From NCBI RefSeq assembly GCF_010726085.1, contig NZ_AP022560.1:6076001-6140000 (forward strand): a DNA stretch of 64,000 nucleotides. The letters are read 5' to 3'. Shown here in pieces: positions 52,137-61,281 of this stretch. The notes beneath the pieces are model-generated. The model had not been told where the DNA came from and did no database searches. It saw only the letters and a list, made by a program, of their open reading frames with translations. Position numbers and translations under genes: made by a program. Position 1 is the first letter of the stretch, and each line of letters opens with the position of its first letter. The stretch is from Mycolicibacterium moriokaense (lineage in GTDB: Bacteria > Actinomycetota > Actinomycetes > Mycobacteriales > Mycobacteriaceae).

Positions 52137-53474
52137 TCAGCCGCCTGGGAAGGTCGCCGCGGCCAATTCGAGGATCTCGGCCCGGTCGGCGGCCAGGATG
52201 AAGCCCGCCTCGATCGTCTGGTCCAGCGCCACGGCGAAGCGTTCGAGGTAGTCGGCCTTACCGCCGGGATAGAGCCTGGCCAGGGTGTCGGCGTCGAACA
52301 CCTCGCCAGAACCGAAGATGAACGACATCAGGCTCTCGTTCGGGGCGAGGCCGGACAGCCGCGCGGTCGGCACGTCCACCCAGGGCGTGCGGACACCGCC
52401 CTTGGCGAGACCGTTGTCGTCGAGTTCGGGCGACACGGGGTCGGATCCGGTGAGTGTGATCGGCGCCGCCGCGGGCGCGGGTTTCCCCGTGCGCACCCAG
52501 TTGTTGAGGTGCGCGACGGCGGCCTGCAGCACGTAATGATGTTGCGGCCCGAAGTTGATGTGGTACGAGAGCTTCTCGCCCATGAGCTCGTTGGTCGGCG
52601 CGTATGTCGCCGCGAGGTCAGCCAGCGGTGCGGACCCGCTGTCCATGAAGCTCCCGATGATGGTGTAGTTGTCCGCGTGGGCCGCGCCGGCTAGCTCCCA
52701 CGTGCGTAGCAGGTCGCTATCCGGTTGCCGCACAGCGTGATACCCCACCCTGAAGCCGCCGAGCAGGTCGGTCTCGGTGATGAACGCGAGGACCGGAACG
52801 CGAGGGTCGGACCGGAACGGGACGGGTGCCATGGTCGATTCGTGCTCCTCGAACACGTTCACACCGTCCAGCGGCGCGGTGTTGCCGAAGCGGGAGTGCA
52901 CGAGGAACCCGTCGTACGTGGCCGCCTCCGGGTCGACGACGTTGATGTAGGTCGTAAGGAACACCGCAGATTGCGACTCGCCAACCGCGAGAACGGTTTC
53001 CGGGCCGAGCCCGTCGATAGCTCCCCCGCGGATCAGGCGTCCGACCTGCGTGTAGATGTCGTAGGAGTATTCGTCGCCAGGATGGTGCAACTGCGAATAG
53101 CGTTCGGGGTTCTGGGTTTTCAGCGACATGTCCATGCCGACCAGGCTGGTGCCGCCCTCGATACCGACCTGCTGGGCCGACACCCCGACGTACGCATAAC
53201 CGGAGCGGGCGATCTCGCGATGCGCCATCGACCACACCGCAGGCGCATCGAGCCCGCCGCTGACGTTGAGCCATTCGACGATGACGGTGCCGTTGAACGC
53301 CGTGCGATCGAGCGGCTGCAGCACCACGATGCGGGTGGTGTAGTCCGCCGTGTCATCGGACGCATACGACTCGGCGCTGCCTGAGACGAAAAACTCCTCG
53401 GCGCCGTAACCCAGCGTGGCCGGGTCGTAGGCGCCGAGGAGCAGGTTGGGAGTACCGGAAACGGGTGTGATCAC
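52137..53474 (-). CDS. Alpha/beta-hydrolase-domain protein
   Basis: A 445-residue protein. VIVEWLNVSGGLDAP is typical of the alpha/beta hydrolase domain group found in actinobacteria, and AVGESQSAVFL gives a G-x-S-x-S nucleophile elbow with the reactive Ser. An Asp and a His (GAAHADNY) complete a probable triad. No signal peptide was found. Substrate unknown, and esterase or amidase activity is a family guess. The GTG at 53474 is the best start. It sits between ttfA and clpB, where M. tuberculosis has no gene, so it is an insertion here. A large hairpin separates it from clpB. Confidence 0.8.
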   Translation of the reverse strand: MITPVSGTPNLLLGAYDPATLGYGAEEFFVSGSAESYASDDTADYTTRIVVLQPLDRTAFNGTVIVEWLNVSGGLDAPAVWSMAHREIARSGYAYVGVSAQQVGIEGGTSLVGMDMSLKTQNPERYSQLHHPGDEYSYDIYTQVGRLIRGGAIDGLGPETVLAVGESQSAVFLTTYINVVDPEAATYDGFLVHSRFGNTAPLDGVNVFEEHESTMAPVPFRSDPRVPVLAFITETDLLGGFRVGYHAVRQPDSDLLRTWELAGAAHADNYTIIGSFMDSGSAPLADLAATYAPTNELMGEKLSYHINFGPQHHYVLQAAVAHLNNWVRTGKPAPAAAPITLTGSDPVSPELDDNGLAKGGVRTPWVDVPTARLSGLAPNESLMSFIFGSGEVFDADTLARLYPGGKADYLERFAVALDQTIEAGFILAADRAEILELAAATFPGG

Positions 53475-53490
53475 GCCCCCATCTTGCGGC

Positions 53491-53533
53491 TTCGGCGTGC
53501 TCAGTCACGCTAAACGTGACCGAGCACGCCGAA
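53491..53533. terminator. Long near-perfect hairpin after clpB
   Basis: TTCGGCGTGCTC-A-GTCACG pairs with CGTGAC-C-GAGCACGCCGAA around a five-base loop CTAAA. That is 18 pairs with one A-C mismatch. It lies ten bases past the clpB stop and 16 bases before the hydrolase GTG, so it should end or attenuate clpB transcription. A T-run is lacking. It may belong to a repeated palindrome family. Confidence 0.7.
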
Positions 53534-53543
53534 ATCGCTGTAT

Positions 53544-56090
53544 TTAGCCCAGGACGAGCGAGTCGCCGTCCGCGCTGACATTGACCGGCACCACGTCGCC
53601 GTCGTGCACGGTTCCGGCCAGCAGCAACTTGGCCAACTGGTCGCCGATCGCCTGCTGGATCAGCCGCCGAAGCGGGCGCGCCCCATACAGCGGATCGAAA
53701 CCACGCTGGGCCAGCCACTGCTTGGCAGGCAGCGACACCTCGAGGGTGAGGCGGCGCTGTGCCAGGCGCTTCTGCAGCTGCTCCAACTGGATGTCGACGA
53801 TCTGGACCAGCTCGCCGGGCTCCAGCCCGTCGAAGATGATCACGTCGTCGAGCCGGTTGATGAACTCGGGCTTGAACGCGGCACGCACCGCGGCCATCAC
53901 CTGTTCCTCGCTCCCGCCCGCGCCCAGGTTGGACGTCAGGATCAGGATCGTGTTGCGGAAGTCGACCGTACGGCCCTGGCCGTCGGTCAACCGGCCCTCG
54001 TCGAGCACCTGCAGCAGCACGTCGAAGACGTCCGGGTGCGCCTTCTCGATCTCGTCGAACAGGATCACCGTGTACGGCCGTCGTCGCACCGCCTCGGTCA
54101 GTTGACCACCCTGGTCGTAGCCGATGTAGCCGGGAGGCGCACCGACGAGACGGGCCACCGAGTGCTTCTCGCCGTACTCGCTCATATCGATGCGGACCAT
54201 CGCCCGTTCGTCGTCGAACAGGAACTCCGCCAACGCCTTTGCGAGCTCCGTCTTACCGACACCGGTCGGGCCGAGGAACATGAACGACCCCGTCGGCCGG
54301 TTCGGGTCGGCGACACCGGCGCGGCTGCGCCGCACCGCATCGGAGACGGCCTGCACGGCCTTCTTCTGCCCGACGACGCGCTTGCCGAGCTCGTCCTCCA
54401 TGCGCAGCAGCTTGGCCGTCTCGCCCTCGAGCATCCGGCCCGCCGGGATACCGGTCCACGCCGACACCACGTCGGCGATGTCGTCGGGTCCGACCTCCTC
54501 CTTGAGCATGACGTTCTCGCGGGCCTCGGCCTGCGGGATCGCCGCCTCGAGCTTCTTCTCGACCTCGGGGATCCGGCCATAGCGCAGCTCGGCGGCCTTC
54601 TCCAGGTTGCCGTCGCGCTCGGCGCGGTCGGCCTCGCCGCGCAACTCCTCGAGCTGCTCCTTCAGCTCGCGGACGACGTCGATGGCGTTCTTCTCGTTCT
54701 GCCAGCGGGTGGTCAGCTCGGCCAACTGCTCCTTCTTGTCGGCCAGTTCGGCGCGCAGCTTCTCCAACCGCTCCTTGGACGCCTCGTCCTCTTCTTTGGC
54801 CAGCGCCATCTCCTCGATCTCGAGGCGACGCACCAGGCGCTCGACCTCGTCGATCTCGACGGGCCGGGAGTCGATCTCCATCCGGAGCCGCGACGCGGCT
54901 TCGTCGACCAGGTCGATGGCCTTGTCCGGCAGGAAGCGGCTGGTGATGTAGCGGTCGGACAACGTCGCGGCCGCAACCAGCGCCGAGTCGGTGATGCGCA
55001 CACCGTGGTGCACCTCGTAGCGGTCCTTCAGACCGCGCAGGATGCCGACCGTGTCCTCGACCGACGGCTCACCGACGAACACCTGCTGGAAACGGCGCTC
55101 CAACGCGGCGTCCTTCTCGATGTACTTGCGGTACTCGTCGAGAGTGGTGGCACCGACGAGGCGCAGCTCGCCGCGCGCCAGCATCGGCTTGATCATGTTG
55201 CCCGCGTCCATCGATCCTTCGCCGGTGGCGCCAGCACCCACGATGGTGTGCAGCTCGTCGATGAACGTGATGATCTGTCCCGCCGAGTTCTTGATGTCGT
55301 CGAGTACGGCCTTCAGCCGTTCCTCGAACTCGCCGCGGTACTTCGACCCTGCGACCATCGAACCGAGATCCAGCGAGATGACGGTCTTGTCGCGCAGGCT
55401 CTCCGGGACGTCGCCGGCGACGATGCGCTGGGCCAGGCCCTCGACGATCGCCGTCTTACCGACACCGGGCTCACCGATGAGCACCGGGTTGTTCTTGGTG
55501 CGACGGGACAGTACCTGCACGACGCGCCGAATCTCGTTGTCCCGGCCGATGACCGGGTCGAGCTTGCCTTCACGGGCGCGCGCGGTCAGGTCGGTGGAGT
55601 ACTTCTCCAGCGCCTGGTACGTGCCCTCCGGATCCGGACTGGTGACGCGGGCGCTGCCGCGCACCTTGACGAATGCCTCGCGCAGCGCCTGCGGTGACGC
55701 ACCGTGGCCGGTGAGCAGCTTGGCGGTGTCCGAGTCGCCGGTGGCGAGGCCGACGAGCAGGTGCTCGGTCGAGACGTACTCGTCGTCCATCTCGGTGGCC
55801 AGGTTGGTGGCCGCGGTGATCGCGGCGATCGACTGGGGGGCCAGCTGCGGTTGCGCGTTCGACCCGGTCACGCTGGGTAACCGGTCAAGCAGCCGCTGTG
55901 TCTCGGCGCGGACTGTCGCGGGTTCGACACCGACGGCCTCCAGCAGAGGTGCGGCAATGCCATCGTTCTGAGTGAGCAGTGCCATCAATAAATGGGCGGG
56001 CGTGATCTGCGGGTTACCTGCGGCAGTGGCCGCCTGCAGCGCCGAAGTCAGGGCCGCCTGGGTCTTGGTCGTCGGATTGAACGAGTCCAC
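53544..56090 (-). CDS. clpB: ClpB chaperone (Hsp100 disaggregase)
   Basis: An 848-residue protein, the same length as M. tuberculosis ClpB (Rv0384c). An N-domain covers residues 1-150. AAA1 has Walker A GEPGVGKT near 207. A coiled-coil middle domain lies at about 400-530. AAA2 has Walker A GPTGVGKT near 607, and the GYVGYD-like pore loop reads GYIGYDQGG. It threads aggregated proteins through its hexameric ring and works with DnaK. The GTG at 56090 gives the known N-terminus ([14 protein letters not shown]); an open frame extends to 56417 without homology. It is preceded by a HAIR element and a SigH-like promoter. Confidence 0.98.
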   Translation of the reverse strand: MDSFNPTTKTQAALTSALQAATAAGNPQITPAHLLMALLTQNDGIAAPLLEAVGVEPATVRAETQRLLDRLPSVTGSNAQPQLAPQSIAAITAATNLATEMDDEYVSTEHLLVGLATGDSDTAKLLTGHGASPQALREAFVKVRGSARVTSPDPEGTYQALEKYSTDLTARAREGKLDPVIGRDNEIRRVVQVLSRRTKNNPVLIGEPGVGKTAIVEGLAQRIVAGDVPESLRDKTVISLDLGSMVAGSKYRGEFEERLKAVLDDIKNSAGQIITFIDELHTIVGAGATGEGSMDAGNMIKPMLARGELRLVGATTLDEYRKYIEKDAALERRFQQVFVGEPSVEDTVGILRGLKDRYEVHHGVRITDSALVAAATLSDRYITSRFLPDKAIDLVDEAASRLRMEIDSRPVEIDEVERLVRRLEIEEMALAKEEDEASKERLEKLRAELADKKEQLAELTTRWQNEKNAIDVVRELKEQLEELRGEADRAERDGNLEKAAELRYGRIPEVEKKLEAAIPQAEARENVMLKEEVGPDDIADVVSAWTGIPAGRMLEGETAKLLRMEDELGKRVVGQKKAVQAVSDAVRRSRAGVADPNRPTGSFMFLGPTGVGKTELAKALAEFLFDDERAMVRIDMSEYGEKHSVARLVGAPPGYIGYDQGGQLTEAVRRRPYTVILFDEIEKAHPDVFDVLLQVLDEGRLTDGQGRTVDFRNTILILTSNLGAGGSEEQVMAAVRAAFKPEFINRLDDVIIFDGLEPGELVQIVDIQLEQLQKRLAQRRLTLEVSLPAKQWLAQRGFDPLYGARPLRRLIQQAIGDQLAKLLLAGTVHDGDVVPVNVSADGDSLVLG

Positions 56091-56154
56091 GACACCTCCC
56101 CTTCCGTGTGTACAGAGGGCCGCACAAACGACCCTTGAAATGCTTGTCGGGTTG

Positions 56155-56183
56155 TTCAACGCCGTCAAGGTTGAGTCTGTTCC
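56155..56183 (-). promoter_or_regulatory. SigH/SigE-type promoter of clpB
   Basis: On the minus strand GGAACA (56178-56183) is followed after 17 bases by GTTGAA (56155-56160). This matches the stress sigma factor pattern GGAAY-N16-20-GTT. It lies 65-93 bases before the GTG. clpB is part of the SigH response in M. tuberculosis. Confidence 0.65.
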
Positions 56184-56190
56184 GCTCAAC
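56170..56190. promoter_or_regulatory. HAIR element (HspR operator) upstream of clpB
   Basis: TTGAG (56171-56175), a nine-base spacer and CTCAA (56185-56189) match the HAIR half-sites and spacing (CTTGAGT-N7-ACTCAAG). The flanking bases G and C replace the outer C/G pair of the consensus, and one inner position is G instead of A. It overlaps the -35 of the SigH-type promoter, so HspR binding would block it. Confidence 0.75.
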
Positions 56191-56261
56191 TTTAACTTAT
56201 TTTGGCAACACGCCGTACAGGGGTTCCCGACGGCGCATTTGTGATCGGTCACGCTGGACGA

Positions 56262-56663
56262 ATGCGGCATCTGGTGCTGCCGTCCGTGGGGGCGGCGCTG
56301 CTGATCCTGTCGGCCGCCCCTGCGCAGGCGTCCACTTCCGAAGACCAGGTGCGTGCCGTGCTCGCCGGCATGAACACGTCGTACAACGGCGCGGATTTCG
56401 ACGGCTTCGCCTCCCACCTGTGTGCCGACATGCGCCAGGCCCCTGGTTTCGAAGCGGGCTGGTACCGCAGCAGGAAGGCCGACGGGCCGACCCGGATCAC
56501 CGTGCTGTCAGTGGACGTCGCGGGCGACCCGCCGTCCCGAGCGGTTGCCAACGTCCGATTCGCCGCCGCCAATCAAGCCGCCCCTGCGGTCGTCGAAGTC
56601 GACTTCGTCCGCGAGAGCTCCGAGTGGAAAGCCTGCCGCTACAGCCAGGCCCGAAATATCTAG
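56262..56663 (+). CDS. Small secreted protein with NTF2-like fold
   Basis: A 133-residue protein with a signal peptide (about residues 1-22, cleavage near AQA). The mature domain has [28 protein letters not shown] and ends EWKACRYSQ; this helix-strand order and two Cys are common in mycobacterial NTF2-like secreted proteins. Function unknown. It is divergent from clpB across 171 bases. The ATG at 56262 starts just before the hydrophobic core; an earlier in-frame ATG gives a long non-signal leader and was rejected. Confidence 0.75.
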   Translation: MRHLVLPSVGAALLILSAAPAQASTSEDQVRAVLAGMNTSYNGADFDGFASHLCADMRQAPGFEAGWYRSRKADGPTRITVLSVDVAGDPPSRAVANVRFAAANQAAPAVVEVDFVRESSEWKACRYSQARNI

Positions 56664-56754
56664 CTAGCACGGCAACAATTGCCTAGTTGACCTACGCTCA
56701 GGTGGCCCAGGTGCTCGCGACGCGCGAAAACCCTGATCCCCAGAGGGGGACGAG

Positions 56755-57582
56755 ATGGACCTCAGCACCGTCACCGAGGTGGTCAGGGAGCCCGCTGATC
56801 CGCCGGGAGCGCAATGGCGCGACGGTGACGCCTTTCTCGCCGGCGGCACGTGGCTGTTCTCGGACCAGCAACCACATCTGCGGCGGCTGATCGACCTGAT
56901 GCCGCTCGGCTGGGACACCCTGACGCCCAGCGATTCCGGGCTCGAGATCGGCGCGATGTGCACGATCCGCGATCTGTACGCGTTCCCCGCGCCCGCCGAC
57001 TGGACCGCCGCCGCGCTGTTCACCACCAGCTGCGAAGCGTTCCTCGCCTCGTTCAAGGTGTGGAACACCGCGACGGTCGGGGGCAACATCTGCATGTCCC
57101 TGCCTGCGGGTCCGATGATCACCATGACCGTGGCACTGGAAGCCACCTACACACTGCGCTCACCCGACGGATCCGAACGCGTCGTGGACGCGGCCGATTT
57201 CGTCATCGGCAATAACGCCAACATCCTCACGCCGGGCGAGGTACTGAGAAAGATCGACATCCCTGCAGGCGCACTTCGGAAGCGGCACACCCACAGGCGC
57301 TTCACCCTGACCAAGCTCGGCCGGTCGACCATCTTCATCATCGCGACGCAGACCCAGGACGATGACGACCTCCTGCTGACTATCACCGCAGGCACGACCC
57401 GTCCCGTCCGCCTGGCCTTCGATTCGCTGCCCGACGCCGATGGGCTGGCAGACCGCATCGGTGACCTGCCCGACGAACTGTGGTTCGACGATCCCAATGG
57501 CAGTCCCGATCATCGACGCCACCTGGCGCTGTACTACGCAGAAGAGATTCGGGCCGAATTGGCGTCGGGGGTGCCGGCATGA
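56755..57582 (+). CDS. FAD-binding subunit of a molybdenum hydroxylase (CoxM/XdhB-like)
   Basis: A 275-residue protein of the FAD_binding_5/CO dehydrogenase flavoprotein family. DAFLAGGTWLF resembles the AGGT FAD-phosphate loop, and ATVGGNICMSLPAGPM matches the (T)xGGN element. VKNxxxAxxxS-type segments are partly diverged. It passes electrons from the iron-sulfur clusters of its partner to FAD. The stop overlaps the next ATG (ATGA), so it forms an operon with the large subunit. Confidence 0.88.
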   Translation: MDLSTVTEVVREPADPPGAQWRDGDAFLAGGTWLFSDQQPHLRRLIDLMPLGWDTLTPSDSGLEIGAMCTIRDLYAFPAPADWTAAALFTTSCEAFLASFKVWNTATVGGNICMSLPAGPMITMTVALEATYTLRSPDGSERVVDAADFVIGNNANILTPGEVLRKIDIPAGALRKRHTHRRFTLTKLGRSTIFIIATQTQDDDDLLLTITAGTTRPVRLAFDSLPDADGLADRIGDLPDELWFDDPNGSPDHRRHLALYYAEEIRAELASGVPA

Positions 57583-60296
57583 CCTACACCGTGAACGGCG
57601 AGACCTTCGACGAGGAGCCGACACCCGGTCAGTGCCTGCGCACCTTCGTCCGGTCGTTGGGCTGCCATGGCGTCAAAAAGGGTTGTGACGCAGGCGATTG
57701 CGGTGCCTGTACGGTGTGGCTCGACGGAGCTCCGGTGCACAGCTGTATCACGCCGGCCTTCCGCGCCGAGGGCCGCGAGGTCACCACCGTCGAGGGGCTG
57801 GGCACCCCGGAGAATCTGCATCCGATGCAGAAGAAGTTCCTCGAGGCCCCGGGCTTTCAGTGCGGCTTCTGCACCGCGGGAATGATCATGACGTCGGCGG
57901 CACTGACCGATGAGCAGAAGCAGGACCTGCCGCGGGCACTGAAGGGAAACCTTTGCCGCTGCACGGGATATCGCGCCATCGAGGACGCGGTGAACGGTGT
58001 CCGGGCCGTCGAGGAGGCCGCCCCCGGTGAGGCCATCGGCGCAAGCGTCGGCGCACCTGCCGCCGCCGGAGTCGTGACCGGCACGGTCGAGTTCACCATG
58101 GACACCGACATGCCGGGGATGTTGCATCTCAAGGTGCTGCACTCGCCGCACGCGCACGCACGCGTCGTCTCCATCGACAAGTCCGCCGCCCTGGCGGTGC
58201 CGGGTGTGCACCGCGTGTACACATGGGAGGACGTGCCCCGGAAGCGTTACAGCACAGCGATTCACACCGACCATCTGGTGGACCCGGACGACACCTACAT
58301 GTTGGACAACGTCATGCGGTTCGCCGGTCAGCGGGTGGTGGCCGTGGTGGCCGACTCGGTGGCAGCCGCCGAGGAGGGTTGCCGCAGGGTCGCCGTGGAA
58401 TACGAGGCCCTGCCCGCGGTCTTCGACCCCGAGGAGGCGATGGCCGACGGGGCGCCCCAGCTGCACCACTACGACGACCCGTTCGCGCACGACAAGGAAC
58501 GCAACATCCTGCTCGAGCTGCACGGCGAGGTGGGTGACGTCGCAGCGGGATTCGCCGAAGCCGACGTGATTCACGAGGGCACCTACCACACACCGCGGGT
58601 CCAGCACGCCCACCTCGAGACACACGGATCGATCGCGTGGATGGAGGATGGCCGGTTGCACGTGCGGACCAGTTCGCAGTCACCCTCGGTCGCGAAACTC
58701 AAACTCTCCCATCTGTTCGACCTTCGGCCCGACCAGCTGCGGGTGTTCTGCAAGCGCGTTGGCGGCGGGTTCGGCGGCAAGCAGGAGGTGATCGCCGAAG
58801 ACCTGGTGGCGCTGGCGGCGCTGGACATCGGTCGGCCTGTCTGCTGGGAGTACACCAGAGAGGAGGAGTTCACGACGGCCTCACCGCGGCACCCGATGAC
58901 GATCACGGTGAAACTCGGCGCAAAGTCCGACGGCAGACTGACAGCGTTCCAGTTCCGCAACGTGGCCAACACCGGTGCATACGGCAACCATGGCGGTGAG
59001 ACGCTGTTCGCCGGAGGTGCGGCCATCATGCAATACCGTTGTCCCAATAAGAAGTTCGACGGCTACTCGGTGTACACCAACACGGTGCCCAGCGGCGCGA
59101 TCCGGGGCTACGGCATGACGCAGCCGTCGTTCGCGGTGGAGTCGGCGATGACCGAACTCGCGCTTTCGCTCGACCTCGACCCGATGGAGTTGCGCCGCCT
59201 CAACGTCATTGCGCCCGGCGACGCGCTCGTGGCCATCGGCGAACACCCCGAAGACGTGTCGTTCACCGAGGACGGCCTGACGGCATGCATCGACCTGGTC
59301 GACGCGGCGCTTCGCAACAGGCCCGCCGAACAGGACCTGGGACCCGAGTGGCAGGTCGGCACGGGTACCGCGAGCTCCATCCACGAGACCGCCCCGCCCA
59401 CCGACCACGTCTCGGAATCATGGGCCACCCTGCGCGATGACGGTACCTACGAGATCGCCGTGGGAACAGTGGAATTCGGCGAGGGCACATCGACGGCACA
59501 CGTCCAGATCGCGGCGAGCGTGCTCGGGACCACGCCGGCACGGGTTCATCTCGTGCAGTCGGACACCGACCGCACCGGATTCGACACCGGCGCGTTCGCG
59601 AGCGCCGGTCTCTTCGTCTCCGGCAACGCCGTGCAGAAGGCCGCGACCGCGCTGCGCGACAGCATTCTGCACTTCGCCGCACGGCACACCGGCGTCGACG
59701 TCGGCGCGTGCGCAATGGATGACGACGGCGTGACATGTGCCGACACCCGGTTGACGCTGGCTGAGCTACTGGACGCCGCCCGGGCACGCGGCACGCGGTT
59801 CACCGTGGCGCGCAAGGCCTATGGCTCACCGCGCAGCGTGACGTCCAACGCGCACGGGTTCCAGATCGCCGTCCACCGGATCACCGGCGAGATCCGCATC
59901 CTGTACAGCGTGCACGCCACCGACCCGGGTGTCGTGATCAATCCGCAGCAGGTGCGAGGCCAGATCGAGGGCGGGGTCGCGCAGGCGATCGGCTTCGCGC
60001 TCACCGAGAACTTCCGCCTCGATGCCAACGGTGCGGTGGTCAATCCCAACCTGCGCAACTACCGCATTCCCACCTACGCGGACATCCCGCGCACGGAGGT
60101 CCTTCTGGTCGAGACCCGTGACTCGGTCGGCCCGATGAAGTCCAAGGGTATCGCCGAGTCCAACGTCAACCCGGTTGCCCCGGCGCTTGCGAACGCGCTG
60201 CACGACGCCACCGGGGTGCGGTACCGGGAACTGCCGTTCACACCCGAGCGCATCTACGCCCGCCTCAACGAGCACAGCCTCACTCCGGCAACCTGA
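57579..60296 (+). CDS. Xanthine-dehydrogenase-family molybdenum enzyme with fused 2Fe-2S and Mo domains
   Basis: A 905-residue protein. Residues 1-150 are the two-cluster iron-sulfur domain: GCDAGDCGACTVWLDG then a Cys for the plant-type cluster, and CGFCTAGM with CRCTGY for the second. Residues 165-905 are the molybdopterin cytosine-binding domain (GMLHLKVLHSPHAHARV, KRVGGGFGGKQE, GAIRGYGMTQP). The C-terminal KGIAESNVNP holds the active-site Glu in place of the usual GVGE loop. Most bacterial enzymes split these into separate subunits, so here CoxS- and CoxL-like parts are fused. The substrate is unknown; purine, aldehyde and N-heterocycle hydroxylation are all possible. Confidence 0.92.
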   Translation: MTYTVNGETFDEEPTPGQCLRTFVRSLGCHGVKKGCDAGDCGACTVWLDGAPVHSCITPAFRAEGREVTTVEGLGTPENLHPMQKKFLEAPGFQCGFCTAGMIMTSAALTDEQKQDLPRALKGNLCRCTGYRAIEDAVNGVRAVEEAAPGEAIGASVGAPAAAGVVTGTVEFTMDTDMPGMLHLKVLHSPHAHARVVSIDKSAALAVPGVHRVYTWEDVPRKRYSTAIHTDHLVDPDDTYMLDNVMRFAGQRVVAVVADSVAAAEEGCRRVAVEYEALPAVFDPEEAMADGAPQLHHYDDPFAHDKERNILLELHGEVGDVAAGFAEADVIHEGTYHTPRVQHAHLETHGSIAWMEDGRLHVRTSSQSPSVAKLKLSHLFDLRPDQLRVFCKRVGGGFGGKQEVIAEDLVALAALDIGRPVCWEYTREEEFTTASPRHPMTITVKLGAKSDGRLTAFQFRNVANTGAYGNHGGETLFAGGAAIMQYRCPNKKFDGYSVYTNTVPSGAIRGYGMTQPSFAVESAMTELALSLDLDPMELRRLNVIAPGDALVAIGEHPEDVSFTEDGLTACIDLVDAALRNRPAEQDLGPEWQVGTGTASSIHETAPPTDHVSESWATLRDDGTYEIAVGTVEFGEGTSTAHVQIAASVLGTTPARVHLVQSDTDRTGFDTGAFASAGLFVSGNAVQKAATALRDSILHFAARHTGVDVGACAMDDDGVTCADTRLTLAELLDAARARGTRFTVARKAYGSPRSVTSNAHGFQIAVHRITGEIRILYSVHATDPGVVINPQQVRGQIEGGVAQAIGFALTENFRLDANGAVVNPNLRNYRIPTYADIPRTEVLLVETRDSVGPMKSKGIAESNVNPVAPALANALHDATGVRYRELPFTPERIYARLNEHSLTPAT

Positions 60297-60306
60297 TTGG
60301 CAGGAT

Positions 60307-61281
60307 ATGGATACGACAGCCGCCACCACCGATACCGCAGCGACGGTCATCATCGGCCAGCGTGTTCGAGAAGGGCAGGAGCAGGCGTTCGAGGCGTGGC
60401 AGTTGAGCATGAACCGGGAGGCCGCCAAGTATCCCGGCTTCATCGGCGCCGAGATCAACCATCCCACCGCACTGCAGCGCGACTTCGTGATCGTGTACCG
60501 CTTCGACTCGATCGCGCATGTTCAGGCGTGGCTCAACAGCGCCACTCGTCAGCACCTGCTGACCGAGGGTCAGCAGTACTTCGACGGTCCGGGCACCCAA
60601 CAGGTCATCGGCGGCGGCGCCCGGCAGTCGGACCCGCTGGTCACCGTGGTGGTGACTCATCGCGTCGATCAGGCGCACATCGACGAATTTCTCGCCTGGC
60701 AGGAACGACTTCGGCTGGCGGAGAGCAGTTTTCCGGGATTCCGTGGCTCCGAGCTGTTCCGTCCCGTCGAGGGCATCCAGGAGGAGTGGACGGCGCTGTA
60801 TCGCTATCAGACCGCCGACGATCTCGACCGCTGGTTGGTCTCAGACGAACGCAAACAACTTCTCGCCGAGGGGGAGAGATTCGCGGACTACCATGCCAGG
60901 ACGATCGACAACTCATTCGGCAGCTGGTTCGCCTTCGACGATCAGCACCCCAACACTCCCCCGCCGTCGGAACTCAAGACGTCGATCGCGGTCTGGGTGG
61001 GCCTGTACCCGACCGTGGTGATCCTGACTCTGGCGCTGTCACCGCTGCACATGCCGCTGTGGCTGGGCCTGCTCATCGGAAACCTGCTGTCCAGCCTCTT
61101 GATGAGCTTCGTGACGATGCCGTACTACGTCAATCCGCTACTCAAGCAGTGGTTGCAGCCGCCGCCGGGACTTCCTGCAGCGAAAGTGAATTGGCGCGGC
61201 ATCGGTATCTCCGTCGTGGCGCTGGCGCTGTGGACCCTGCTCTTCTATCTCGTAACGCGGGTCTTCTGGCATCTCCCCTAG
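60307..61281 (+). CDS. Double ABM-domain membrane protein
   Basis: A 324-residue protein with two tandem antibiotic-biosynthesis-monooxygenase (ABM, dimeric alpha/beta barrel) domains (about residues 8-105 and 112-205). Helices follow near 235-260, 262-285 and 297-320. The repeats share RVREGQEQAFEAWQ / HRVDQAHIDEFLAWQ and a YPGFIG/FPGFRG motif. ABM domains can be oxygenases or heme-degrading enzymes, but most fused membrane forms are uncharacterised. It lies ten bases after the Mo-enzyme gene, so it may be the third gene of the operon. It overlaps the oxidase gene end by four bases. Confidence 0.82.
   Translation: MDTTAATTDTAATVIIGQRVREGQEQAFEAWQLSMNREAAKYPGFIGAEINHPTALQRDFVIVYRFDSIAHVQAWLNSATRQHLLTEGQQYFDGPGTQQVIGGGARQSDPLVTVVVTHRVDQAHIDEFLAWQERLRLAESSFPGFRGSELFRPVEGIQEEWTALYRYQTADDLDRWLVSDERKQLLAEGERFADYHARTIDNSFGSWFAFDDQHPNTPPPSELKTSIAVWVGLYPTVVILTLALSPLHMPLWLGLLIGNLLSSLLMSFVTMPYYVNPLLKQWLQPPPGLPAAKVNWRGIGISVVALALWTLLFYLVTRVFWHLP

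Noticed and set aside
53604..55697. A 697-codon open frame on the plus strand
   Set aside because: It lies wholly antisense to clpB, has Leu/Gln/Val-Asp-rich composition typical of the reverse frame of GC-rich genes, and shows no domain.
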